DNA of 23,725 nt from DATKIY01 sp035543875 (GTDB lineage Bacteria; Actinomycetota; Actinomycetes; JAHEKZ01): NCBI GenBank assembly GCA_035543875.1, contig DATKIY010000214.1:1-23725 (forward strand). The letters run 5' to 3'. This document shows positions 6,229-13,209 of the stretch, one piece after another. How positions within the stretch are numbered: the stretch's first letter is position 1; each line of letters opens with the position of its first letter. Below the pieces are notes generated by a model, which did no database searches, was not told the DNA's origin, and saw only the letters and a list, made by a program, of their open reading frames with translations. The position numbers and the translations under genes were made by a program.

Positions 6229-6954
6229 ATGCAGCGATCAGATCGGAGGTGGCGATGGTTGGTTCCCGCTGTGCTCGCCGTCATCGGTCTGCTTTTGGTC
6301 ACGACGGCCCGACTTGCGCATGGAACCGACCTACGAGCTGATCGACTAAGCGAGCTCACCGATCTGATCAACACAGAGCAAAGACAGGCCGACGAGGTCG
6401 CAGCCCAGGTGGAGCGACTCCGTGATCAAGTTGAAGCTGCCACCGCGTCGGGCTCCGACCCGGAGGACGCCGAACTTCAGCAACGGATCCAGGAAGTGGG
6501 CGCCGCCGCGGGAATGGATGAGGTGGTCGGCCCTGGCCTCACGGTCACGTTGGATGACGCGCCGATTCCGTCCGACGGTATTCCCGATGGCTATGCAGTC
6601 GACGACTACGTCGTGCATCAACAAGATCTGCAGGGTGTTGTGAACGCGCTTTGGGCGGGCGGCGCGCAAGCCCTACAAATGATGGACCAGCGCATCATTT
6701 CCACCAGTGCCGTCCGCTGTGTTGGCAACACGCTGATCCTTAAAGGTCGCGTCTACGCACCGCCCTATACCGTTACCGCCGTGGGCCCCGTCGATCGCAT
6801 GCAGCGGGCGCTCGACGCCTCTCCCGGAGTTGGTGTCTACCGTCAGTACTCCGAACTGATTGGCCTCGGTTACGACGTGGAAACTCTCGACCCGGCAACT
6901 GTGGTTGCGTACGAGGGCTCACTTGACCTGCGTTATGCGCGGGGGTCGTCGTGA
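6229..6954 (+). CDS. DUF881 family membrane protein
   Basis: A 241-residue protein with one N-terminal transmembrane helix (about 10-27), a charged coiled-coil segment (about 38-72) and an extracytoplasmic DUF881 domain. The domain contains VVGPGLTVTLDDAP, a VHQQDLQGVVNALWAGGAQAL segment and the later run STSAVRCVGNTLILKG. These are hallmarks of DUF881 proteins, which sit beside crgA and the class E sortase in actinobacteria. Their role is unknown, but the context suggests cell-envelope or division work. I choose ATG 6229 rather than the in-frame GTG 6208 because a TAnnnT hexamer sits 7 nt before the ATG. The TGA stop overlaps the GTG start of the sortase gene (GTGA), which implies translational coupling. 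Confidence 0.88.
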   Translation: MQRSDRRWRWLVPAVLAVIGLLLVTTARLAHGTDLRADRLSELTDLINTEQRQADEVAAQVERLRDQVEAATASGSDPEDAELQQRIQEVGAAAGMDEVVGPGLTVTLDDAPIPSDGIPDGYAVDDYVVHQQDLQGVVNALWAGGAQALQMMDQRIISTSAVRCVGNTLILKGRVYAPPYTVTAVGPVDRMQRALDASPGVGVYRQYSELIGLGYDVETLDPATVVAYEGSLDLRYARGSS

Positions 6955-7685
6955 CAGCCATAGACGAGACGGAACGGGAAAGCTCACCGGCCGACGAGCA
7001 GCCAACGAGCAAAACACGTTCGGCGTTACGGGTGGGCAGCCGGACGCTCGGCGAGCTGCTTGTAACGGCCGGCGTGGTTGTGTTGCTTTTCGTGGCGTAC
7101 CAACTCGTGTGGACCAACGTGCAGGCCGATCGTGCGGCGGAAGCTGGCACGAACGACCTGATTGAGAAGTGGCACCAAATCCCTCCCGCGGCGCCAGAGT
7201 TTGATCTGCCGCTTGAGCATGGAAAGCCATTTGCACTTCTGTTTATCCCCCGGCTCGGCGCTGACTACCGGGTGCCCATCGTGGAAGGCGTGTCGCTAGC
7301 CTCGCTGGCGGAAGGTGTCGGTCACTACCCAGAGACAGCACTCCCCGGCGAACTCGGAAACTTCTCGGTAGCTGGTCACCGCGCCACGAACGGCGAACCA
7401 TTTGCATACCTCGACCAGCTCCGCGCCGGTGACGACGTGGTGGTGGAAACATCCAACACTTGGTACACGTACAAGGTCTATGACGAGCAAATTATCGCGC
7501 CCACGCAGGTTGACGTCATTCTGCCCGTTCCTGGTAAGCCAGACGCAACCCCAACCAATGAGCTCATGACCCTGACGACGTGCAACCCGCGCTGGGCCTC
7601 ATACCAGCGCCTCATCTTCCATGCGGAACTGGTGGATGAGTCACCGAAGTCAGCGGGTAAGCCAGCAGCGTTGGATCGGGGCTAG
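6951..7685 (+). CDS. Class E sortase
   Basis: This 244-residue transpeptidase anchors secreted proteins to the cell wall. It has a cytoplasmic N-terminus, one transmembrane helix (about 34-54) and an extracytoplasmic catalytic domain. The catalytic residues are visible: H143 in VAGHR, C211 in TLTTCNPRW and R220 in YQRLIFHA. TLTTCNP and the position next to DUF881 and trpG/pabA are characteristic of class E sortases, which usually recognise LAxTG signals rather than LPxTG. No substrate with such a signal is encoded in the window. The GTG start at 6951 overlaps the DUF881 stop. Confidence 0.92.
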   Translation: MTAIDETERESSPADEQPTSKTRSALRVGSRTLGELLVTAGVVVLLFVAYQLVWTNVQADRAAEAGTNDLIEKWHQIPPAAPEFDLPLEHGKPFALLFIPRLGADYRVPIVEGVSLASLAEGVGHYPETALPGELGNFSVAGHRATNGEPFAYLDQLRAGDDVVVETSNTWYTYKVYDEQIIAPTQVDVILPVPGKPDATPTNELMTLTTCNPRWASYQRLIFHAELVDESPKSAGKPAALDRG

Positions 7686-7687
7686 CG

Positions 7688-7870
7688 ATGTACGGATGGT
7701 TATGGAACCGGCTACCCGGCCCTATCTATGTGCGCATCTTCTTTGTGTTGGTCCTTTTTGCCCTCGTGGTGGTTTTGTTGTTCGGCTGGGTCTTTCCATG
7801 GGTGGAGCCCCGGTTGCCGTTCACTGATGTGACGGTCGACAGTTCCGCCAATGCCCCGTTGCGCCAGTAA
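7688..7870 (+). CDS. Small single-pass membrane protein of the sortase-trpG region
   Basis: A 60-residue protein with one transmembrane helix (about 15-37) after the motif MYGWLWNRLPGP. A conserved-looking tail follows, WVEPRLPFTDVTV. Small proteins of this form are commonly found between the class E sortase and pabA/trpG in actinobacteria. I rely on that recollection and on the strong sequence character, not on a search. The start is ATG 7688, 2 nt after the sortase stop, with GGGG of the upstream codons as a possible Shine-Dalgarno. Function is unknown; co-expression with the sortase is likely. Confidence 0.75.
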   Translation: MYGWLWNRLPGPIYVRIFFVLVLFALVVVLLFGWVFPWVEPRLPFTDVTVDSSANAPLRQ

Positions 7871-7880
7871 GTAACTCGCC

Positions 7881-8891
7881 GTGACGCGGGTGTATCTGCA
7901 CGTTGGCCCGGTTAAGACCGGGTCCACGTTTCTCCAGAAACTACTGTGGCTTAACCGAGAAAACCTGGCTGAGCAGGGTTACCTACTTCCCCACGACCAT
8001 CCCAACGATATGTGGTTTGCGGCCAACGATCTGCAGTCGTGCGCATTCGTAGATTTCGACTTAGCCGAGGCAAACGGCGCTTGGGAACAACTTGTTGGTC
8101 GAGCGACCAAGTTCGACGGTTCCGTCATCGTTTCCCACGAGATTCTCGGTCTCTCGACACCTGAACACATCGCTAAAGTCGTTTGGTCGTTTGGCGATGT
8201 CGCTCTGGAGGTCATCGTCATGGCACGCGGTCTGGTCGACGTGCTGCCGTCACTTTGGCAGGAGAAGGTCAAGATGGTTGATCCTGACGTGAGCTGGCCA
8301 GACTTCGTCGCTGCAGAACAAGCGAGTGGCTCGCCTTGGACCGACGCTTCCCGGGTGTGCGAACAGTGGACGCCACATGTGACAGCAGAGAATATTCATG
8401 TTGTTACTGTTCCTCAGCGTCCGTTCGCGCTGCGTGCTCTTTTGGAAAGGTTTGCAGACGCGACCGGTCTGGACGTTGGTGCCTGGGATGTGGAGAGTGT
8501 GCCAAGAAACGAGTCGATGGATGCTTTACAAACCGAGCTGCTACGAATGGTCAACCATGCGTCAGCTCGGCACCTGGATCGACGTGGACAAAGACGGCTT
8601 AACAACCTGACGCTGTTGCCGCGCCTTGGCCGACCAGACCCGCAAAGACGTCTGCGGGTTCCGCTCTCGATGAGACCATGGATCGAGGAAGAGTCGAATC
8701 GGCGCGTCAACTGGCTACAGACAAGCGGTGTCTCGATCCACGGAGACTTGCAGGATCTCATGCCGGGGCCCGAGAACCTGGACGCGCAAGGCCAAGATGC
8801 AGTCACCGACTCGGAGTTGCTCCGAGAGGCGGTAGAACTCTTGGCCTCCTTGCCGCCCGCCGAGGACGCGGCCGGAAGAGACTTCGTCTGA
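7881..8891 (+). CDS. Sulfotransferase-like protein
   Basis: A 336-residue soluble protein. Its N-terminus VYLHVGPVKTGSTFLQKLL (residues 4-22) is the 5'-phosphosulfate loop of PAPS-dependent sulfotransferases. SVIVSHE (81-87) and VIVMARGLVDVLPSLWQE (111-128, with R116 and S124) match the strand and the 3'-phosphate-binding region of the same superfamily. The acceptor cannot be read from sequence; a surface glycan or lipid is a common target. The C-terminal third (about 240-336) is Arg-rich, then acidic, and I do not recognise it. The GTG start at 7881 puts the P-loop at the usual distance from the N-terminus; no clear Shine-Dalgarno is seen. It begins 10 nt after the small membrane protein, in an order that elsewhere usually lacks such a gene. 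Confidence 0.75.
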   Translation: MTRVYLHVGPVKTGSTFLQKLLWLNRENLAEQGYLLPHDHPNDMWFAANDLQSCAFVDFDLAEANGAWEQLVGRATKFDGSVIVSHEILGLSTPEHIAKVVWSFGDVALEVIVMARGLVDVLPSLWQEKVKMVDPDVSWPDFVAAEQASGSPWTDASRVCEQWTPHVTAENIHVVTVPQRPFALRALLERFADATGLDVGAWDVESVPRNESMDALQTELLRMVNHASARHLDRRGQRRLNNLTLLPRLGRPDPQRRLRVPLSMRPWIEEESNRRVNWLQTSGVSIHGDLQDLMPGPENLDAQGQDAVTDSELLREAVELLASLPPAEDAAGRDFV

Positions 8892-8916
8892 CGTTGCAAT
8901 CCGTCCCGCGTAGTCT
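8888..8916 (+). promoter_or_regulatory. Candidate leaderless promoter of trpG/pabA
   Basis: CTGACG (8888-8893) and TAGTCT (8911-8916) are separated by 17 bp, and the -10 ends 6 nt before ATG 8923. The -35 overlaps the sulfotransferase stop codon. No Shine-Dalgarno is seen. Confidence 0.45.
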
Positions 8917-8922
8917 GGGGCG

Positions 8923-9546
8923 ATGAGCACGCGCATCCTGGTTGTCGACAACTACGACTCGTTTGTCTACAACCTGGTCCAGTACCTAGGACAGTTAGGC
9001 GCGGAGTGCACGGTGCGTCGCAACGATGCTGTGACGCCGGCGGAGGCAGCAGAGTTCGACGGCGTGCTGCTGAGCCCTGGCCCAGGGGTGCCAGAGGACG
9101 CAGGCGTTTGCGTTCCGATCGTCGAGCAGTTGGGGGGCACGGTCCCGATCTTTGGTGTTTGTCTTGGACTTCAGGCGATCGGCGTCGCGTACGGGGCCAA
9201 GGTGGTGCGAGCGCCCGAGCTGCTACATGGCAAAACCAGCGAAGTGCACCATCGGGGTGTGGGCGTGCTTGCTGGTCTAGACGACCCCTTCACGGCCACT
9301 CGGTATCACTCACTCGCCCTGGATCCGAGCACAGTTCCAGAAATCTTGGAGGTCACGGGCGAGACCGAGTCAGGGGTGATCATGGCGCTTCGTCACCGGG
9401 AGCAAGTAGTTGAAGGCGTCCAGTTCCATCCCGAATCCGTGCTCACTGAGGGCGGGCATCACCTGCTGGCCAATTGGTTGACCGTCTGCGGTGACGCTGA
9501 CGCTCTGGAGCGGTCTCAGGGGTTGGCACCGGTCGTCGCGCGCTAA
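8923..9546 (+). CDS. pabA: Glutamine amidotransferase subunit of anthranilate / aminodeoxychorismate synthase
   Basis: The 207-residue class I glutamine amidotransferase supplies ammonia to a chorismate-using partner (TrpE or PabB). It begins ILVVDNYDSFVYNLVQYL, has LSPGPGVPEDAG (50-61), the nucleophile C80 in FGVCLGLQAIG, and the H169/E171 pair in VQFHPESVLTEGG. It is full length. No partner gene is present, so tryptophan and folate roles cannot be told apart; many bacteria share one subunit. In actinobacteria this gene lies at this spot beside pknB and is annotated trpG or pabA. Here an ArsR-MFS pair separates it from pknB. The start is ATG 8923, with a -10-like hexamer 6 nt upstream. Confidence 0.9.
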   Translation: MSTRILVVDNYDSFVYNLVQYLGQLGAECTVRRNDAVTPAEAAEFDGVLLSPGPGVPEDAGVCVPIVEQLGGTVPIFGVCLGLQAIGVAYGAKVVRAPELLHGKTSEVHHRGVGVLAGLDDPFTATRYHSLALDPSTVPEILEVTGETESGVIMALRHREQVVEGVQFHPESVLTEGGHHLLANWLTVCGDADALERSQGLAPVVAR

Positions 9547-9552
9547 AAGGAC

Positions 9553-9586
9553 TTGCAAAGGTTCCTTTGCAAAGTTACCTTTGCGG
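9553..9586 (+). promoter_or_regulatory. ArsR-MFS promoter embedded in an inverted-repeat operator
   Basis: TTGCAAAGG (9553-9561) and CCTTTGCAA (9564-9572) form a perfect 9-bp inverted repeat with a 2-bp spacer. A third half-site, CCTTTGC (9578-9584), repeats the right arm 14 nt downstream. The repeat contains a -35-like TTGCAA (9553-9558). After exactly 17 bp comes TACCTT (9576-9581), 6 nt before ATG 9588. Binding of the encoded repressor would cover both promoter elements. Confidence 0.7.
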
Positions 9587-9587
9587 T

Positions 9588-10199
9588 ATGGCAGATCAAG
9601 CGAACGCCCAAAATGACTTCGAACCGGCCCCGGAGGTCGTCATCGATGGCGTCAACGTGCGGGGCCTGGCTCATCCGCTGCGCGTGAAGATGCTGGGGCT
9701 GCTTCGCGACAACGGACCGGCCACTGCGACAGGTCTGGCCACTGCGCTCGGCGAAAGCAGCGGTGCCACCAGCTACCACCTGCGTCAGCTCGAGCAGTAT
9801 GGATTCATCGTTCCTGCCCCCGGTCTTGGCACCGGCAGGGAGCGTTGGTGGCAGGCCGCCCACCGTATGTCGTCCTTCGACTTCAGCGACGCCGCCGAAC
9901 CAGACGTGCAGCTGCTGGGCATGGAGTACTTGCGAAGCGTTGCCAACTACAACTGCGGCGCCATCAGCGACTGGCTGAGGGACCTTGATCAGCAGCCCAA
10001 GGAGTGGCGCGACGCGGGGACCATCAGCGACTGGCGGTTCCGCTTGACCCCAGAGCAGAGCCACGAACTTATGGAGGAGCTCACCGCCGTCATTGAACGC
10101 TTCCAGCGCGCTGCGCCTCCCACCTCCGAAGCGACCGCAGCTTCGGTGGCTGTGCAGTTGCAGTTGCTTCCAAAGCTCACCTCTGGGGACGAGTCATGA
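9588..10199 (+). CDS. ArsR-type winged-helix transcriptional regulator
   Basis: A 203-residue DNA-binding protein. Residues 24-40 (VRGLAHPLRVKMLGLLR) and 46-70 form the ArsR-like helix-turn-helix, with SSGATSYHLRQLEQYG as the recognition helix region. A wing follows at about 71-89 (FIVPAPGLGTGRERWWQ). The C-terminal half is helical and probably holds the dimer and effector region. No metal-binding cysteine pair (CxC) is present, so metal sensing is unlikely; a small-molecule signal is more probable. The gene's ATG overlaps no upstream gene and follows the operator directly. Its stop overlaps the start of the MFS gene (ATGA), so it very probably controls that exporter and itself. Confidence 0.85.
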   Translation: MADQANAQNDFEPAPEVVIDGVNVRGLAHPLRVKMLGLLRDNGPATATGLATALGESSGATSYHLRQLEQYGFIVPAPGLGTGRERWWQAAHRMSSFDFSDAAEPDVQLLGMEYLRSVANYNCGAISDWLRDLDQQPKEWRDAGTISDWRFRLTPEQSHELMEELTAVIERFQRAAPPTSEATAASVAVQLQLLPKLTSGDES

Positions 10200-11470
10200 C
10201 TACGACTGTGACGACCGCAGCCCGTTCGCGAACTGGCTTCATTGGATTGCTCACCGCAGATGGCATCTCGATGCTCGGCACTCGCATGTCGATGCTGGCA
10301 ATCCCTTGGTTCGTCCTCATCACCACCGGAAGCGCAACGAAGACTGGGTTTGCCGCCTTCTGCGAGCTCGCACCCTTTGTTGTCGTACAGGCGGTCGGTG
10401 GGCCGATCGTCGATCGATGGGGTCCAAGGCGCATCGCAATTTCGACTGACCTGATCGCTGGGTTGGTCCTTGCGACCGTGCCGATTCTCTATGCCAAGGA
10501 CGTCTTGACGTTTCCGATGCTGCTAGCGGCACTCGCGGTGTCCGGCGCCGTGCGCGGAGCCGGTGACTCCGCCAGAGTCGTGCTGCTTCCCGGTGTGCAA
10601 GAACCGGCACAAATTTCCCTTGAGCGGGCGACGGGGATCTACGACGGTGTGAACCGAACGACCAGCATGATCGGTGCACCCCTGGCGGGATTCCTGATCG
10701 CGATGCTTTCGGCACCATGGGTTATCGCGATCGACGCGCTTACGTTCGTTGTGTCGGGCAGCCTGGTTGCGCTGCTCATCCCCCGGTCGGCCGATCCCAT
10801 TCGTGACGCTCACGCTCACCTCGAGGGTGAACCAGACGCGTCGTATATGGAACAGCTTCGGGTGGGTCTGCGGTTCATCCGCGCCGACCGACTTCTCATG
10901 GGTATTGCGGTAATGGTCTTCGTCACCAACTTGTTGGACATGGGAATGTCGTCGGTCTTGCTGCCGGTGTGGATCGAGGACGAGATTGGCGATCCGCTGG
11001 CCTTGGGACTTGTCGCTGCGGCCCTCGGTCTTGGTGCCGTGCTCGGAAACACAGCCGCCGCCTGGGTGGGAGAGCGGCTACCGCGACGACGGACCTACGG
11101 CTGGGGATTCATCATTGGTGGCGCCCCAAGGTTCCTGATTCTGGCGGTTGCCATGACCCTGTCGCCGGTACTCGCCGTCTCCTTCGTGTCCGGGCTTGCT
11201 GTTGGGGTGATCAACCCGATCCTCGGTGCTGTCGAATACGAGCGGGTTCCGCGCACGATGCAGGCGCGCGTCCTCGGCACGCTCGGAGCGGTTGCGTGGG
11301 CGGGCATGCCACTCGGTGGCCTACTGGCAGGGGCAATGGTTACCGGGTTCGGACTCACCCAGACGCTCCTCGTCATGGGCGGCGTCTACTTCGTCACCAC
11401 GATGGCGCCGTTTGTCTTCCCATGCTGGCGCGCCATGGACCGCGGACAAACGGAACTACCAGTCACTTAG
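10196..11470 (+). CDS. MFS exporter (MFS_3 / EntS-like)
   Basis: A 424-residue inner-membrane transporter with about 12 hydrophobic segments in two halves. The motif A equivalent DRWGPRR lies at 73-79, between helices 2 and 3. The central loop (about 200-215) is charged and is followed by a second-half start, RVGLRFIRADRLL, typical of the MFS_3 branch with EntS and macrolide-efflux proteins. A role in drug or metabolite efflux is likely, with unknown substrate. Start ATG 10196 overlaps the ArsR stop, so expression should be coupled to the regulator. The stop lies 11 nt from the stop of the convergent pknB gene. Confidence 0.85.
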   Translation: MTTTVTTAARSRTGFIGLLTADGISMLGTRMSMLAIPWFVLITTGSATKTGFAAFCELAPFVVVQAVGGPIVDRWGPRRIAISTDLIAGLVLATVPILYAKDVLTFPMLLAALAVSGAVRGAGDSARVVLLPGVQEPAQISLERATGIYDGVNRTTSMIGAPLAGFLIAMLSAPWVIAIDALTFVVSGSLVALLIPRSADPIRDAHAHLEGEPDASYMEQLRVGLRFIRADRLLMGIAVMVFVTNLLDMGMSSVLLPVWIEDEIGDPLALGLVAAALGLGAVLGNTAAAWVGERLPRRRTYGWGFIIGGAPRFLILAVAMTLSPVLAVSFVSGLAVGVINPILGAVEYERVPRTMQARVLGTLGAVAWAGMPLGGLLAGAMVTGFGLTQTLLVMGGVYFVTTMAPFVFPCWRAMDRGQTELPVT

Positions 11471-11481
11471 CAGCGCGTCTC

Positions 11482-13209
11482 CTATGGGCTAGTTCCGGGG
11501 TTCCCGTTGCTGTTGCCGGAATTTCCTGGTGAGTCCGTCGCCGTTGAGCTAGTGGTGTCGGAGGGCGACGGCGAGGGTGGGGCCTTCGCCACCGTAAGGG
11601 TCACGAGTGTTCCCCGCGACGCACTGGTGTGGGCGGACGGAATCTGGCTGATGACGGTTCCTGCAGGGAATTGATCGGTTTCTTCGAACACCGTGGGGCT
11701 GACGTCGAAGCCCTGGTTGGTCAGGATCGCGCGCGCTTCGGTCTCAGTCTTGCCGACGACGTTGGGTATCGAAACCTTTCCGGTGCTGATCGTCAAGGTC
11801 ACCGTGCTCCCGACGTCGACCGACTCCCCTTCGCCCGGGTCAGCGGCAATGACGGTGTTAGCCGGAGCGTCGGAATCCTGCGTTTGAGTCGACGCAACCA
11901 GTTTGGCGGTTTCGAGGGCTTGAATAGCCGCTTCCTTGGTTGAGCCGATCACCAGCGGAACCTGCACCTGCTCGGGCCCACTTGAGAAGGTGAGGTCGAC
12001 AACCGAACCCTCCTCCACTTGGGTGTCGGCTGGTGGGTTCTGAACGAGCACAGTGTTGACCTTCTCTTCGCTCGGCTGTGGGGTCTTTTGTCCCACCTGC
12101 AGACCTTGAGCTTCTAGAGTTTTGATCGCCTTAGACAAAGACATGCCTTGCACATTGTCGATGCGAACAGACTTGGCTCCGCCACCAAAGATTGCCCACG
12201 CTGCGGCTCCCAGCAGTGCGAGAACAACGACCACTCCGATGATGAGGGCGATGTATGCACCCTTCTTGCGCTTGTCTGGCTCGTCAGGGTCATCGGTTAT
12301 GGCATGGATGGGTTGCGTGGGTGGTGCGGCCAACACTGGAGGTGCCGCAACGGTCCCACCTTGGAGGGCACGCTGGGCGTCGGTACGCATCTCTGCGGCC
12401 GACTGATACCGGTTGTCGGGGTTCTTCGCCAGCGCCTTCATGACGATCGCGTCCATTTCGGGCGTGACATCGGGGTTCAGCGTCGACGGTGGAGTCGGGT
12501 TTTCTCGGACGTGTTGGTAGGCGACTGCAACCGGTGACTCACCTTGGAACGGCGGACGGTTTGTCATCAACTCATACAGCAAGCAACCGGCTGAGTAGAC
12601 GTCTGAACGGGCGTCGACCACTTCTCCGCGCGCCTGCTCTGGAGACAGGTACTGAGCGGTACCTAAGACGTTGGCGGTCTGCGTCATAGTGGCGCCTGAA
12701 TCGGCAACGGCGCGCGCAATGCCGAAGTCCATCACCTTAACCTGGCCGGCAGAGCTCAACATGACGTTGGCAGGTTTTACGTCGCGGTGAATGATCCCGT
12801 GGCGGTGGCTGTAGTCGAGTGCAATGAGAACGCCGTCGATGATTTCGAGGGCACGGGTGGGAAGCAGTCGCTGACCGCTTCGCAACAGATCGCGCAACGT
12901 CTGACCTTCGACGTACTCCATGACGATGTAGGGCACACGTGCGCCGTCAAGTGTGTCCTCGCCTGTGTCGTAGACAGCAACAACCGATGGGGCGTTGAGC
13001 TTCGCCGCGGACTGCGCCTCGCGACGGAACCTGGCTTGGAATGTCGCATCGCGGGCAAGATCGGTACGCAGCATCTTGATGGCAACGGTGCGGTCGAGTC
13101 GAGTGTCCTGGGCTTTGCGGACCTCTGCCATACCGCCGTGCCCTAGTAGCTCACCCAGTTCGTAGCGTCCGCCCAGTGTGCGGGGCGCACCTGTAGTGCC
13201 TTCGGTCAT
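11482..13209 (-). CDS. pknB: Ser/Thr protein kinase with extracellular PASTA repeats
   Basis: The 575-residue receptor kinase senses cell-wall fragments and phosphorylates division and wall-synthesis proteins. The kinase domain (about 15-280) has GHGGMAEV (23-30), K45 in VAIK, E64, HRDVKPAN (D143, N148), DFG (D161) and T176/T178 in TQT, matching the activation-loop autophosphorylation sites of mycobacterial PknB. A linker and one transmembrane helix (about 318-342) follow. Three PASTA repeats lie at about 346-411, 412-476 and 477-541, the first quite divergent. The last 33 residues are Ser/Thr/Pro/Gly/Asn-rich. Start ATG 13209 overlaps the pbpA stop (ATGA) and has GGAGG upstream. The frame is open 48 codons further, but that part lies inside pbpA and looks non-coding. 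It is the last gene of the operon. Confidence 0.95.
   Translation of the reverse strand: MTEGTTGAPRTLGGRYELGELLGHGGMAEVRKAQDTRLDRTVAIKMLRTDLARDATFQARFRREAQSAAKLNAPSVVAVYDTGEDTLDGARVPYIVMEYVEGQTLRDLLRSGQRLLPTRALEIIDGVLIALDYSHRHGIIHRDVKPANVMLSSAGQVKVMDFGIARAVADSGATMTQTANVLGTAQYLSPEQARGEVVDARSDVYSAGCLLYELMTNRPPFQGESPVAVAYQHVRENPTPPSTLNPDVTPEMDAIVMKALAKNPDNRYQSAAEMRTDAQRALQGGTVAAPPVLAAPPTQPIHAITDDPDEPDKRKKGAYIALIIGVVVVLALLGAAAWAIFGGGAKSVRIDNVQGMSLSKAIKTLEAQGLQVGQKTPQPSEEKVNTVLVQNPPADTQVEEGSVVDLTFSSGPEQVQVPLVIGSTKEAAIQALETAKLVASTQTQDSDAPANTVIAADPGEGESVDVGSTVTLTISTGKVSIPNVVGKTETEARAILTNQGFDVSPTVFEETDQFPAGTVISQIPSAHTSASRGTLVTLTVAKAPPSPSPSDTTSSTATDSPGNSGNSNGNPGTSP

Noticed and set aside
9567..9587. 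TTG start for the ArsR gene
   Set aside because: It lies inside the operator, upstream of the -10 element, and has no Shine-Dalgarno.
9543..10064. Minus-strand frame of about 173 codons
   Set aside because: It is the shadow of the ArsR gene and would also cover the operator; no recognisable domain.
10969..11532. Plus-strand frame overlapping the MFS gene
   Set aside because: It is rich in Arg, Gly and Cys with no membrane segments, whereas the MFS frame gives a full 12-helix transporter.
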